Numbered from the stretch's first letter, positions 1-9,272 are shown. The stretch: 64,000 bases of DNA from Cellulomonas sp. Root485 (GCF_001426705.1 NZ_LMFC01000004.1:124001-188000); one strand, 5' to 3'. The notes: a model not told the origin generated them from the letters alone. Numbers and translations are program-made.

Positions 1-182
1 TCGCCGTCCTCGAGCCGGCGCGTCAGCACGAGGTCCAGCGCGGTCCCCGACACCACGCCGAGCTGTCCTCGCCTGGCGACGGCGGAAGCCAGGCGCCAGG
101 ACGAGACGGCCACCCCCATCCCGCCCTGGATGATCGTCGGGAGCGCTCGTCCCAGTGCCGGCACGGGCAGAGACATCGACAT
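1..182 (-). CDS. Nitronate monooxygenase-like flavoprotein, 5' part only
   Basis: Only the first 60 codons lie in the window; the gene runs off the left edge. The N-terminus reads [20 protein letters not shown], followed by GGMGVAVSS and GVVSGTALD. This is the opening of the FMN-binding TIM-barrel family that holds nitronate monooxygenase, FabK-type enoyl reductases and PfaD-like proteins, where PIIQGGMG starts strand one. The ATG at 182 has GGAG about 8 bases upstream. It lies 47 bases downstream of fabI on the same strand, so the two are probably cotranscribed, which fits a role in acyl-chain or nitroalkane oxidation. The exact reaction cannot be decided from this fragment. Confidence 0.7.
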   Translation of the reverse strand, partial: MSMSLPVPALGRALPTIIQGGMGVAVSSWRLASAVARRGQLGVVSGTALDLVLTRRLEDG

Positions 183-229
183 CGGGCTCTCCAGGGTGGT
201 GGGACGTCGGCTGCGGCAGGCAGGGGTCG

Positions 230-997
230 CTAGAGCCCCATGGCGTGGACGCCGCCGTCGACGTGCACGACCTCGCCGGTCGTGGCCGGGAACCAGTCCG
301 AGAGCAGCGCGACGACCGCGCGGGCCGTCGGGCCGGCGTCGTGGACGTCCCAGCCGAGCGGCGCCCGACGGTCCCAGCCGTCCTCGATCGTCTCGAAGCC
401 GGGGATGGACTTGGCCGCGGTCGACCGGACCGGCCCCGCGGCGACCAGGTTGACCCGGATGCCGTCGGGCCCCAGGTCGCGGGCCAGGTAGCGCGAGGTC
501 GACTCCAGGGCGGCCTTGGCGACGCCCATCCAGTCGTAGACCGGCCACGCCACGCTCGCGTCGAACGTCAGTCCGACGACCGAGCTGCCCCGGTGCAGCA
601 GGGGCCGCGTCGCGACCGCCAGGGCCTTCAGCGAGTACGCCGAGACCTCCAGCGCGGTCGACACGTCGGGCCACTGGCCGCCCAGGAAGTCCCCGCCGAG
701 GACGGACTGCGGAGCGAAGCCGATCGAGTGGACCACGCCGTCCAGGGTGTCCGCGTGCTCGCCGACGGCTCCTGCCAGGGCCGCCAGGTCCGCGGTCGAC
801 GTGACGTCGAGCCGGACCACCGGCGGCACGACGGGCAGCCGACGGGCGATCGCCTCCGTGAGCCGCTGCTGGCGGCCGAACGACGTGAGGACCACCTGCG
901 CGCCCTGCTCCTGGGCGAGCCGGGCGACGTGGAAGGCGATCGAACCCTCCGTGAGCACACCCGTCACCAGGATGGTCCTGCCGTCGAGCAGAGGCAT
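230..997 (-). CDS. fabI: Enoyl-[acyl-carrier-protein] reductase (NADH), FabI/InhA type
   Basis: A 255-residue short-chain dehydrogenase-like protein that should reduce trans-2-enoyl-ACP, the last step of each fatty-acid elongation round, in the cytosol. The N-terminal [14 protein letters not shown] is the modified glycine-rich loop of the FabI/InhA group. HSIGFAP and the active-site stretch [11 protein letters not shown] (Tyr, Met and Lys at FabI spacing) follow, and the protein ends with [12 protein letters not shown]. Length matches FabI (255-270 residues). I chose the second ATG at 997 because AGGAG lies 7 bases before it; at the ATG at 1003 the same AGGAG is directly adjacent. It is divergent from the histidine kinase at 1173 and leads into the nitronate monooxygenase-like gene. 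Confidence 0.9.
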   Translation of the reverse strand: MPLLDGRTILVTGVLTEGSIAFHVARLAQEQGAQVVLTSFGRQQRLTEAIARRLPVVPPVVRLDVTSTADLAALAGAVGEHADTLDGVVHSIGFAPQSVLGGDFLGGQWPDVSTALEVSAYSLKALAVATRPLLHRGSSVVGLTFDASVAWPVYDWMGVAKAALESTSRYLARDLGPDGIRVNLVAAGPVRSTAAKSIPGFETIEDGWDRRAPLGWDVHDAGPTARAVVALLSDWFPATTGEVVHVDGGVHAMGL

Positions 998-1172
998 CGG
1001 CATCTCCTACGTCTCGGTGCCGATCTCGGTGTCGCCCGGCCCCCACGACGCTAGTCATCCACAGCCGCGCCGCCAGGGTCGTTCGGCACCTTGACACCCG
1101 TGCTCGTATGCGGGCGCGCCGCGCCGGGGCTACCCGGCCCCGCGCCCGCTACCGCGTGGGAGCATCGGTTTC

Positions 1173-3254
1173 GTGGCCACCACGAGGCTCCACACCGAGA
1201 CGGCGGAAGCCGGGCATCGAGCGGACGCCCACCTGTGGCGTGCGGCTGTGTGGGGCGCGGTCGCCCTGTGGGCCGCCTACATGCTCGTCCCGAGCGAGCA
1301 CACGGTCCTGCGCGGACTGGTGCTCTACCCGCTCGCCGACATCGCCTCGGTGGTCGCGGTCGTCTCCGGGGTACGCCGGTACCGGCCGCGAGCGCCCGCG
1401 GCGTGGCTGCTGATCGCCGGTGGGCTCGCCTCGTTCGCGGTCGCGGACTTCCTGCTCGGCATCCTCCAGCTGCAGGGGACGCAGGGCTTCCCGTCGGTCG
1501 CGGACGTCTTCTACCTGCTGGCGTACCCCCTGTTCGCGGGCGGGCTGCTGGTCGCCAGCAGGGCCGGGTTCCGGGAGGGCCGCCGGGGCACGTTCATCGA
1601 CGCCGGGATCATCACCATCGCCGCGACGCTGTTCGCGCTCCTGCTGATCACCTCGAAGTACATCGCCGACCCCGACCTGTCCCTGGCGGCGGCGGTCGTG
1701 GCCAGCGCCTACCCGCTGGCCGACGTCCTGCTGCTGGCCGTCACCGCACAGTTCCTGCTGTCCACCAGCTGGCGGCCCCTCGCGCTGCGGCTCCTCACCG
1801 CGAGCCTTGCCCTGATCCTCGTCGGGGACGTCGTCTACAGCGTCCAGGAGCTGTACACCTCGGCGGGGGACCGGAGGCTCGCCGACGCCCTCCTGCTCGC
1901 CGGCGTGCTCACGCTGGGCCTCGCCGGGCTGCACCCGTCGATGACGGCGCTCACCGCCCGGACCAGCGAGGTGACGCTGCCGCGCTACAGCGTGCGCCGG
2001 GTGGTCTCGCTGTACCTGATCAGCCTGGTCCCGGTCGTGGTCCTCGCCATCCAGGCCCTGACGAGGAGGGTGGACTACGTCTGGATCACGCTCCTGGCGA
2101 TGGTCGCGATCGCGGCGCTGGTCGTCACCCGCTTCGTCGACCTCGTCGGGCAGACCCTGCGGGCGGCCGAGCGCGAGGCCGCCCTGTCCCGCTTCGGCTC
2201 GGACCTGCTCTTCCGCACCGGGCACGACGAGCTCGTCACCACGGCCCAGCGCGCGGTCGACGACCTCGTCCCGGGTGGGACCGCACGCGTGGTCGAGACC
2301 AGGCCGGACCCGACCGACGAGACGGGCCTGTTCACCGCGTTGGTCGTGGTCAACGGCCACGCCGTCGGTTCGGTGGTCGCCGACCAGCGGGAGACCGCCG
2401 AGCAGGGGACGCGGGACGCGCTGGTCACCGTCGCGCGCGGCCTGTCCCTCGCGTTGGAGCGGGACAGTCTCCTCGAGGCCGAGCAGGCGACGGCGGACAG
2501 CCTCGCGGAGCAGAACGCGCAGCTGCGCGAGCTGGACCGCATGAAGGACCAGCTGGTCAGCTCGGTCTCGCACGAGCTGCGCACCCCGCTGACGTCGATC
2601 GGCGGCTACGCCGAGATGCTGCTGGGCCAGGAGTTCGGGGACCTCAACGACGACCAGCAGGACTTCGTCGAGGTCATCGACCGCAACGCCCGTCGCCTGA
2701 ACCGGATCATCGACGACATCCTGTTCGTCGCGCGGGTCGACGCGGGCCGCCTGTCGCTGGAACGCAGCTGGGTCGACGTGGCCGAGGTCGCGGCGGCGAG
2801 CGTGGAGGCGGCGCTGCCCCGGGCACGGCAGGGAGGGGTGTCGGTCGAGCTCACGGCACCGGACGACCTCGAGCCGCTCTGGGCGGACCAGACCCGGCTC
2901 ACGCAGATGTTCGACAACCTGATCTCGAACGCGGTCAAGTTCACGCCCCCGGGCGGCACGATAGGGGTGACCCTGAGCGGAGCTGAGGACATGGTGAGTG
3001 CGCAGATCGCCGACACGGGCATCGGTATCCCGCCGGGCGAGGTCGACCGGCTGTTCGAGCGGTTCTTCCGCGCCTCGACGGTCGGTGCGGTCGACGGGAC
3101 GGGGCTCGGGCTGAGCATCGTGAAGTCCATCGTGGAGGTCCACGACGGGACGATCGCGGTGACCAGCGCCGAGGGCGTCGGCACGACCATCACGGTCGAG
3201 CTGCCGGTCCGCCAGCCTGCGGCGCGCCCGGCCGAGACGGAGGCCGTCGAATGA
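1173..3254 (+). CDS. Membrane-bound sensor histidine kinase
   Basis: A 693-residue kinase, first gene of a four-gene coupled unit. The N-terminal ~310 residues form about eight to ten hydrophobic membrane segments without a large extracellular loop, so it probably senses within or near the membrane. A GAF-like linker (about 315-430) and a short coiled coil lead to the HisKA domain with H-box SHELRTPL (about 468) and the HATPase domain with N-box DNLISNAVKF, G1 DTGIGIP and G2 GTGLGLSIV. All motifs needed for autophosphorylation are intact. The GTG start has GGGAG ten bases upstream. The adjoining receiver gene overlaps by four bases and is the obvious partner. The signal sensed is unknown. Confidence 0.88.
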   Translation: MATTRLHTETAEAGHRADAHLWRAAVWGAVALWAAYMLVPSEHTVLRGLVLYPLADIASVVAVVSGVRRYRPRAPAAWLLIAGGLASFAVADFLLGILQLQGTQGFPSVADVFYLLAYPLFAGGLLVASRAGFREGRRGTFIDAGIITIAATLFALLLITSKYIADPDLSLAAAVVASAYPLADVLLLAVTAQFLLSTSWRPLALRLLTASLALILVGDVVYSVQELYTSAGDRRLADALLLAGVLTLGLAGLHPSMTALTARTSEVTLPRYSVRRVVSLYLISLVPVVVLAIQALTRRVDYVWITLLAMVAIAALVVTRFVDLVGQTLRAAEREAALSRFGSDLLFRTGHDELVTTAQRAVDDLVPGGTARVVETRPDPTDETGLFTALVVVNGHAVGSVVADQRETAEQGTRDALVTVARGLSLALERDSLLEAEQATADSLAEQNAQLRELDRMKDQLVSSVSHELRTPLTSIGGYAEMLLGQEFGDLNDDQQDFVEVIDRNARRLNRIIDDILFVARVDAGRLSLERSWVDVAEVAAASVEAALPRARQGGVSVELTAPDDLEPLWADQTRLTQMFDNLISNAVKFTPPGGTIGVTLSGAEDMVSAQIADTGIGIPPGEVDRLFERFFRASTVGAVDGTGLGLSIVKSIVEVHDGTIAVTSAEGVGTTITVELPVRQPAARPAETEAVE

Positions 3255-3646
3255 GCGCGGACGCGTCGTCGCCCACGAAGCCGGTGATCCTGATCGCCGA
3301 CGACGACGAGGACATCCTCCACCTGCTCGCGTTCCGGCTGGAGCGGTCCGGCTACGCGGTGGTGAGCGCCAAGGACGGCGAGGAGGCGCTGCGTGTGGCC
3401 CGGGAGCACGTCCCCGACCTGGCCGTGCTGGACGTGCGGATGCCGAAGCTCGACGGCTATGAGGTGACCCGGGCGCTGCGCGCCGACGAGGCGACCCGCC
3501 GGATGCCCATCATCCTGCTGACCGCGAAGGTGCAGGACGGAGACGTCCAGCGCGGGTTCGACGCCGGCGCCGACGACTACGTGCGCAAGCCCTTCAGCCC
3601 GCAGGAGCTCCGCGCGCGGGTGCAGGCCATCCTCGGCCGCCGGTAG
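3251..3646 (+). CDS. Single-domain response regulator (CheY-like receiver)
   Basis: 131 residues, only a receiver domain and no DNA-binding output. The acidic pocket ADDDED (about 17), the phosphorylated Asp in VLDVRMPKLDGYE (about 60), the Thr in ILLTAK and the Lys in YVRKPFSP are all present. It overlaps the kinase stop by ATGA, so the two are translationally coupled. Lacking an output domain, it most likely acts by protein contact, for example with the HEAT-repeat protein or glycosyltransferase encoded directly downstream. That partner assignment is inferred from gene order. The receiver fold itself is not in doubt. Confidence 0.92.
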   Translation: MSADASSPTKPVILIADDDEDILHLLAFRLERSGYAVVSAKDGEEALRVAREHVPDLAVLDVRMPKLDGYEVTRALRADEATRRMPIILLTAKVQDGDVQRGFDAGADDYVRKPFSPQELRARVQAILGRR

Positions 3647-3653
3647 GCCGCAC

Positions 3654-4655
3654 GTGACCCTGGTCTCCGTCGTCCTGGTCCTGGCCCTGGCCGGCGTGGC
3701 GTTGGTGCTCGCCCTGATCGTGCTCCGGACCTGGCGGAGCGCACGGGACCGGCGGCTGCGCGAGGTGGCCGAACGCCTGCGGCCCGCGGCGATCGAGCTG
3801 GTGGACACCCCGGACGCCGAGCCCCCCGTGCTGGTCGGCACCGAGGCCCGGGTGTTCGCCGAGCTGCTGGCGCACTACTCGCGGATCCTGCGGGGGGACG
3901 ACGACGAACGGATCGGCGCGTACTTCGAGGCCTCCGGCGCGGTGGACCAGCTGCGGGACCGGCTGCGCAGCCGCCGGTTGCGACGGCGGGTGGCGGCCGC
4001 GTTCGGCCTCGGGGACACGGCCTCGGAGCGGGCGATCCCGGACCTGCTGCTCGCGCTCGACGACCCCGGCGTCGATGTCCGGGCCGCGGCGACCAGGAGC
4101 CTCGGTCGTCTGGGCGCCACCGCTGCGGTCGAGCCCCTCATCGGCGCCTCCGTCGCGCAGCGGGTGCCGCGATCGGTCACCGGTGCGGCGCTGCTCGAGA
4201 TCGGTCCTGCCGCGGTGCCCCACCTGCTGGACCTGCTGGACCATCCGGACCCGGCCTTCCGCGTCCACGCCGCGGACCTCGTCGGGCTCCTCGGCTCGGC
4301 CGACGCTGCCGACGTGCTCCTTCCACGGCTGCGCGACGCCTCCTCGGAGGTCCGCGCCGCGGGTGCCGCCGCGATGGGACGGCTCGGCGCCAGCACCGGG
4401 CGGGACCAGCTGATCGACCTGCTCGAGGACCGGGTGCCGTTCGTCCGGGCCGCCGCGGCCCGCGCGCTCGGACAGATCGGCGGTCGGTCGGCTGCGGCCG
4501 CGCTGCTCGAGGTGGCCCGCCACGACGAGTTCGACCCGGCCACGGAGGCCGGCAGGGCCCTGGCGCGGATCGACCCGGAGCTGGTGCTGTCGTGCGCGGA
4601 GGACCCCGACGCCGGGCCGCACCTGCGCGAGGCCGCGGACCGGTTGGCGCTGTGA
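3654..4655 (+). CDS. Membrane-anchored HEAT-repeat protein
   Basis: 333 residues. One N-terminal membrane helix (about 2-24, rich in Val, Leu and Ala) is followed by a basic stretch, then at least five HEAT/PBS-lyase-like repeats with the pattern AIPDLLLALDDPGVDVRAAA...LGRLG. HEAT arrays are protein-binding solenoids. With the single N-terminal anchor, the array should face the cytosol beside the glycosyltransferase. It starts with GTG 7 bases after the receiver gene and overlaps the glycosyltransferase start by GTGA. I infer a scaffold passing the receiver's state to the synthase; no catalytic motif is visible. Confidence 0.8.
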   Translation: MTLVSVVLVLALAGVALVLALIVLRTWRSARDRRLREVAERLRPAAIELVDTPDAEPPVLVGTEARVFAELLAHYSRILRGDDDERIGAYFEASGAVDQLRDRLRSRRLRRRVAAAFGLGDTASERAIPDLLLALDDPGVDVRAAATRSLGRLGATAAVEPLIGASVAQRVPRSVTGAALLEIGPAAVPHLLDLLDHPDPAFRVHAADLVGLLGSADAADVLLPRLRDASSEVRAAGAAAMGRLGASTGRDQLIDLLEDRVPFVRAAAARALGQIGGRSAAAALLEVARHDEFDPATEAGRALARIDPELVLSCAEDPDAGPHLREAADRLAL

Positions 4656-6073
4656 GCCTTCTGGAGGCGGCACTGGTCGCGTTCTCCGTCGCGTCGTTCG
4701 TGTACTTCGTGATCATCGACGTCCTGTACCTGCTGCTCACGGGCCTCGCGTGGAACGACCTGCGGGGGACGATCTGGCGACGCCGCTACCTGGGGCTGGA
4801 CGAGGCGTTCGCCTCCCCGCTGACACCGGGCATCTCGGTGCTCGTCCCGGCCTTCAACGAGGAGGCGGGGATCGTCGAGAGTGTCCGGTCGCTGCTGGCG
4901 CTGCGCTATCCGCAGCACGAGGTCATCGTCGTCAACGACGGGTCGAACGACGGCACGATCACCGCGCTGGTCGCGGCGTTCGACCTCGTGCCGGTGCGTC
5001 AGGCGCTGCGGGAGGGGATCCCGACCGCGCGGATCCGGGCCGCCTACGCCTCGCGGTCCCACCCGGACCTGCTGGTGCTGGACAAGGAGAACGCCGGCCG
5101 TTCCGACGCGATCAACGCGGGCGTGAACGCGGCCCGGCACCCGTACGTCTGCATGATCGACGCCGACTCCGTGCTGGAGCACGACGCGCTCCTGCGCATC
5201 GCCAAGCCGTTGCTGGACCACCCCGAGTCCGTGGTCGCGGCCGGCGGCACGGTCCGCGTGGCGAACGGCTGCGAGATCGACCACGGTCAGGTGCAGTCGG
5301 TGCGGCTCGGCCACAGCCGGCTGGCGACCATCCAGACCCTCGAGTACATCCGCGCGTTCCTGGTGGCCCGCGTCGGATGGGGTCGCCTGGACGCCCTGGG
5401 GCTCATCAGCGGCGCCTTCGGCATCTTCGACCGATCGTTGCTGCAGACCGTCGGCGGGCTGTGGACGGGCACCGTGGGGGAGGACCTGGAGCTGACCCTG
5501 CGTCTGCACCGGCACCTTCGGGAGCGGGACGAGCCGTACCGGGTCGTCTTCGTCGACGACGCGGTCTGCTGGACCGAGGTTCCCGAGGACTTCGCCACGC
5601 TGGGCGGGCAGAGACGCCGCTGGCAGCGAGGCCTGTACGAGGCGCTCCGTCGGCACCGGGTCATGATCGGCAACCCCCGTTACGGTCCGATCGGCCTGGT
5701 GTCCGCCGTGTACTTCGCCGTGTTCGAGTTCCTCAGCCCGATCTTCGCCCTCCTCGGCCTGCTGGTCAGTGTGGGGCTGTACGCGTTCGGTTCCGTGTCC
5801 ACGGGGTACTTCGTGTCGTTCCTCGCCGTCTCGATCGGGATGGGCGTGGTGCTCTCGACCTTGGCGCTGGCGATCGACCAGGTCGGGTACGGACGGTACG
5901 AGCGGCGCAGGGACGTGGCGCGGCTGCTCGCGTACACCGTGCTCGAGAGCGTCGGGTACCACCAGCTGCACAACGTCTGGCGGTTCCTGGGGTACGTCGA
6001 CATCACCCGCGGCAAGACCGACTGGGGGGTGCAGAGGCGTCGCGGGCTGGCCCGGCCGGCGCCTCCTACTTGA
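4652..6073 (+). CDS. Processive family-2 glycosyltransferase, membrane-bound
   Basis: 473 residues from the GTG that overlaps the previous stop. One N-terminal membrane helix, then a GT2 catalytic domain: ISVLVPAFNEE, VNDGSNDGT (UDP-binding Asp), NAGRSDAINAG, the metal-binding IDADS, the acceptor/base region GEDLELTLR and QRRRWQRG. The last is the QxxRW motif of processive synthases such as cellulose, hyaluronan and poly-N-acetylglucosamine synthases. Three to four membrane helices follow and a conserved-looking tail. It should polymerise an activated sugar and export the chain through the membrane. Neither the sugar nor the polymer can be read from the sequence. Its operon with kinase, receiver and HEAT protein suggests post-translational control of synthesis. 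Confidence 0.85.
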   Translation: MSLLEAALVAFSVASFVYFVIIDVLYLLLTGLAWNDLRGTIWRRRYLGLDEAFASPLTPGISVLVPAFNEEAGIVESVRSLLALRYPQHEVIVVNDGSNDGTITALVAAFDLVPVRQALREGIPTARIRAAYASRSHPDLLVLDKENAGRSDAINAGVNAARHPYVCMIDADSVLEHDALLRIAKPLLDHPESVVAAGGTVRVANGCEIDHGQVQSVRLGHSRLATIQTLEYIRAFLVARVGWGRLDALGLISGAFGIFDRSLLQTVGGLWTGTVGEDLELTLRLHRHLRERDEPYRVVFVDDAVCWTEVPEDFATLGGQRRRWQRGLYEALRRHRVMIGNPRYGPIGLVSAVYFAVFEFLSPIFALLGLLVSVGLYAFGSVSTGYFVSFLAVSIGMGVVLSTLALAIDQVGYGRYERRRDVARLLAYTVLESVGYHQLHNVWRFLGYVDITRGKTDWGVQRRRGLARPAPPT

Positions 6074-6965
6074 TCGCCCCCTGCGTCACCCCGGACATCA
6101 CCCAGCGCTGGGTGAACAGGTAGACGATGATCGCGGGCGTCATGGCCATGAGGTAGGACGCGAACGCGACGTTGTAGTTGCTGCTGAACTGGGTCTGGAA
6201 GATGTTCTGCAGCACCGGGAGGGTCTGCAGCGTGGAGTCGGCCGTGATGAGCGACGGCATCATGAAGTCGTTCCACGAGGCGAGGAACGCGAAGATCGCG
6301 ACGGTCGCGCTCATGGGCGCCATCATCGGGAAGACGATGCGGCGGAAGACCACCCACGTCGTGGCACCGTCGAGCCGGGCGCTCTCCTCGAGCTCCTCGG
6401 GCAGCCCTCGGATGAAGGCCGTGAACAGCAGGACGCTGAACGACAGCTGGAACATCACGTGCAGGAGCGCGACGCCGACGGGGTTGGCGAGGCCGACCAT
6501 CCCGGTGAGCTTGACCTGGGACAGGGCGAGCACGGGGAAGGGCAGGAACATCGCGGCGAGCAGGTAGAAGAACGACCAGCGGAAGAACTTGTGGCCCCAG
6601 TTGCGGGCGATGGCGTAGGCCGCGAACGCCGCGAGGACGACGGTGCCGACGACGGTCACCGCGGTGACGAACACCGAGATGGCGAAGGCGCGGGGGAAGT
6701 CGGTGAGCTCCCACGCCTGGACGAACCCGTCGACGCTGATCGGGTTCGGCAGGGAGAACACCTGCCCGTCGACCGACTGCTCGGTGGTCTTGAAGGCCAT
6801 CGTGACGGTCGCGTAGAGCGGCACGATGACGGCCAGCGTGCACAGCACGAGGACGATCGTGGTGCCCCAGCTCGGGCGGTCCTCGCCGCCGCGGCCGAGG
6901 AAGCGCCGGCGGGTCCGGACGGGTACCTGGGCGGGGGTCGTGGTGACCAGGGTCTGGGCAGTCAT
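6066..6965 (-). CDS. ABC sugar importer permease, MalG type (CUT1)
   Basis: 299 residues, six predicted membrane helices, with the inner-membrane EAA loop EELEESARLDGATTWVVFRR that docks the ATPase. Typical MalG/LacG features include the N-terminal TMAFKTTEQ periplasmic segment and the C-terminal QRWVMSGVTQGAIK. Its ATG overlaps the stop of the upstream permease as TGATG, so the two are coupled. It is the last gene of the GH13-binding protein-permease-permease operon. No ATPase is encoded nearby; actinobacterial CUT1 systems usually share an MsiK-type ATPase encoded elsewhere. It is convergent with the glycosyltransferase and overlaps that gene's 3' end by 8 bases. Confidence 0.9.
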   Translation of the reverse strand: MTAQTLVTTTPAQVPVRTRRRFLGRGGEDRPSWGTTIVLVLCTLAVIVPLYATVTMAFKTTEQSVDGQVFSLPNPISVDGFVQAWELTDFPRAFAISVFVTAVTVVGTVVLAAFAAYAIARNWGHKFFRWSFFYLLAAMFLPFPVLALSQVKLTGMVGLANPVGVALLHVMFQLSFSVLLFTAFIRGLPEELEESARLDGATTWVVFRRIVFPMMAPMSATVAIFAFLASWNDFMMPSLITADSTLQTLPVLQNIFQTQFSSNYNVAFASYLMAMTPAIIVYLFTQRWVMSGVTQGAIK

Positions 6966-7891
6966 CAGAACGCGCTCCTTCCGCGGTTGAGGCGAAGCTG
7001 GATCACGGCGAGGACGACCGCGATGAGGAAGAAGATCGTGGCGTTGGCCATCTGGTAGGCGTAGTCGCCGCCGGTGAACCCGGAGAAGATCGTCATCGCG
7101 ACGCTGCGGGTCGCCGTGCCCGGACCGCCGTTGGTCAGGCCGACGATGATGTCGTAGGCGTTCAGGAAGTTCTTGAAGCCGATGACGAGGTTGATCACGA
7201 CGTACCCCGCCACGAGCGGCAGGGTGATGGAGACCAGGCGCCGCATCGACGACGCCCCGTCCATCGACGCCGCCTCGTAGACCTCGGCCGGGATCGACAG
7301 GATCCCCGCGATGTAGATGAGCAGGGCGCTGGGGATCGCCTGCCAGGCCGTGACGATGACGATCGTCACCCAGGCCAGGTCGGGGTTGGCCAGCAGGCTC
7401 TGCTCGAGCGCCGTGATGCCCACCGCCTGCCCGAGCTGCGGCAGGGAGTTGGAGAACAGGAAGTTGAAGACGTAGGCGATGACGATGCCGGAGATGACCA
7501 TGGGCAGCACGAACGCCGCGCGCAGCGCGATCTTGCCGCGGATCTTGGCGGTCAGGCCGACGGCGAGGAGGAACGCGAGGAGGTTCACCAGCAGCACCGT
7601 GACGAGGGCGAACCCGATCGTGAACAGGTACGAGCTGCGGATCGCCGGGTCCGAGAACAGCGCCACGTAGTTGGTCAGGCCGATGAACTGGAACTCGCCG
7701 AAGCCGACCGAGTCGGTGAAGCTGAACGTGATGCCCATGATCGCGGGCAGGGTGATGCAGAGGGTGAAGAGGATGAGCGTGGGCAGCAGGAACAGGTAGA
7801 ACGTCCGGTTGACCCGGGGGCGACTCGCTCGGAACGGCGTCGGTGCCGCGACGTCGCGGCTCGTCGGCCGGGTGGCAGCTGCTGTGGCCAT
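6965..7891 (-). CDS. ABC sugar importer permease, MalF type (CUT1)
   Basis: 308 residues with six membrane helices and the EAA-type loop IPAEVYEAASMDGASSMRRL. LTNGGPGTATRS near the C-terminus is typical of the MalF-side permease of CUT1 importers. It should pair with the MalG-type protein downstream to form the channel for the sugar delivered by the binding protein upstream. The leader before its ATG carries TCGACCAACGAACGGAG, nearly the same as the leader of the binding-protein gene, so both may share a ribosome-loading sequence. Substrate is inferred from the operon's GH13 enzyme to be an alpha-glucoside. Confidence 0.9.
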   Translation of the reverse strand: MATAAATRPTSRDVAAPTPFRASRPRVNRTFYLFLLPTLILFTLCITLPAIMGITFSFTDSVGFGEFQFIGLTNYVALFSDPAIRSSYLFTIGFALVTVLLVNLLAFLLAVGLTAKIRGKIALRAAFVLPMVISGIVIAYVFNFLFSNSLPQLGQAVGITALEQSLLANPDLAWVTIVIVTAWQAIPSALLIYIAGILSIPAEVYEAASMDGASSMRRLVSITLPLVAGYVVINLVIGFKNFLNAYDIIVGLTNGGPGTATRSVAMTIFSGFTGGDYAYQMANATIFFLIAVVLAVIQLRLNRGRSAF

Positions 7892-7920
7892 GAGAGGTCT
7901 CCGTTCGTTGGTCGAGGTCG

Positions 7921-9204
7921 TCAGGAACGGAAGGCCAGGCGCCGCCAGTCGGCGTCGAGGGTCCGCAGGATGGGCTCCGGGTCGGCACCGGAGGCGAGCG
8001 ACTGGGTGTAGTTCTGCAGCGGGATCGACTGCGGGACCAGCTGCGACGCGCCCAGGTAGAAGGCGGCGCGGTCGTAGTACTCCTTCAGCTCGACCAGCGT
8101 CTCGTTGGTCACCGGGGCCGCGTCCTTGGTCACGCCGAAGCCCAGCGCCTGGGCGTTGTAGGCGTCGATGACGTCGGGCTGCATGAGGAAGGACAGGAAC
8201 TCGCGTGCCGCCTCCTTCTTCGTGGAGCCCTCGGGGATCCACAGCGCGAGGTCGATGTTGACCCGCACCTTGCGGTCCGCCGGGTCGTCCGTCATCGGCA
8301 GCGGGAACGCACCGACGTCGAGGTCCGGGTTCGACTTCGCGATCTCGCCGATCGCCCACGGACCCTGCAGGTACATCGCCGCCTCGCCGTTCGCGAACGC
8401 GAGGTTCCCGTCCCCGTAGCCGCGGCTCGCCGCGTCGTCCTGCGAGTACGGGACGAGCTGCTGCATCTGCTGCACCGGCGCGAGGAACTGCTTCTCGAAC
8501 GACACGGGGGAGTCGGGCCCGACGTTGGTGCCCTGCCGCTTGAGCTGGTTGAAGAACGTCGTGGTGTCCACCGTGCCGCCGACCGAGTAGTCGAAGGAAC
8601 CCTGCGCGATCGTCCACGGGTCCTTGAACGTGCTGTACAGCGGGGTGACGCCCGCGGCGGCGAGCGCGTCGCACACGGCGATGAGCTCGTCCCAGGTGGT
8701 CGGGACCGTCAGGCCGTGGTCCGCGAAGATCTGCCGGTTGTAGAGCACGGCCGCCGCCATGAGCGAGTACGGGATCACGCTCGTGCGGTCCGGGTAGGTG
8801 GCCGTCACGTCGATGAGCGGCTTGAGCTCGTCGAGGATCCGGCCTGCCTCGGGCATGTCGCCGAGGTCGCTGAGCGCTCCGCGTTCCACGTAGCGGGAGA
8901 CCTCGAAGTTGTAGTTGAGGCAGCCGATGTCGGGTGGGGACTCCCGCACGAACGTCCCGGCCAGGTTGGACGCGGCGTCGTGGCGCACCCGCACGCGGGA
9001 CTGCGTCTGGTGGAACTGGTCGATGAGCTCGTCGAAGTAGCCGATCACCTCCGGCTTCGACTGGTAGAAGACGATCTCGGTGGGCCCCGAGCCTGAGCTG
9101 GGGGCGCACGACGCGAGAGCGAGGCTCGCGCCGGCGACCCCGATCCCGCGCAGGAAGTCGCGTCGGCCCAGCTGTGCCGACAAGAGGGATGCCTGGGATG
9201 TCAT
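7921..9204 (-). CDS. Sugar-binding lipoprotein of ABC importer, Tat-type signal
   Basis: 427-residue family-1 extracellular solute-binding protein. The N-terminus has a twin-arginine motif (GRRDFLRG), a hydrophobic stretch and a lipobox (LASC), so it is probably exported folded by Tat and lipid-anchored outside the membrane. The mature part has the usual landmarks: YSLMAAAVLYNRQIFADHG, TTWDELIAVCDALAAAG, GEAAMYLQGPWAIGE and a C-terminal helix-rich lid. It is 30 bases upstream of the two permease genes and downstream of the GH13 gene, so it captures the sugar that this enzyme uses. Alpha-glucosides or short maltodextrins are the likely ligands, by context only. Confidence 0.9.
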   Translation of the reverse strand: MTSQASLLSAQLGRRDFLRGIGVAGASLALASCAPSSGSGPTEIVFYQSKPEVIGYFDELIDQFHQTQSRVRVRHDAASNLAGTFVRESPPDIGCLNYNFEVSRYVERGALSDLGDMPEAGRILDELKPLIDVTATYPDRTSVIPYSLMAAAVLYNRQIFADHGLTVPTTWDELIAVCDALAAAGVTPLYSTFKDPWTIAQGSFDYSVGGTVDTTTFFNQLKRQGTNVGPDSPVSFEKQFLAPVQQMQQLVPYSQDDAASRGYGDGNLAFANGEAAMYLQGPWAIGEIAKSNPDLDVGAFPLPMTDDPADRKVRVNIDLALWIPEGSTKKEAAREFLSFLMQPDVIDAYNAQALGFGVTKDAAPVTNETLVELKEYYDRAAFYLGASQLVPQSIPLQNYTQSLASGADPEPILRTLDADWRRLAFRS

Positions 9205-9233
9205 GCCTTCGCCTCCGTTGGTCGAAGTCACCG

Positions 9234-9253
9234 GGCGGCACATTGGTGCCGCC
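9234..9253 (-). terminator. Intercistronic stem-loop between GH13 and binding-protein genes
   Basis: Perfect 8-bp stem GGCGGCAC/GTGCCGCC with an ATTG loop, in the 68-base gap between the GH13 stop and the binding-protein start. There is no U-run. It may attenuate read-through or protect the 3' end of one transcript segment, letting the binding protein be made at a different level from the enzyme. Confidence 0.4.
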
Positions 9254-9272
9254 GCCGTCGGACGGGTGGTCG

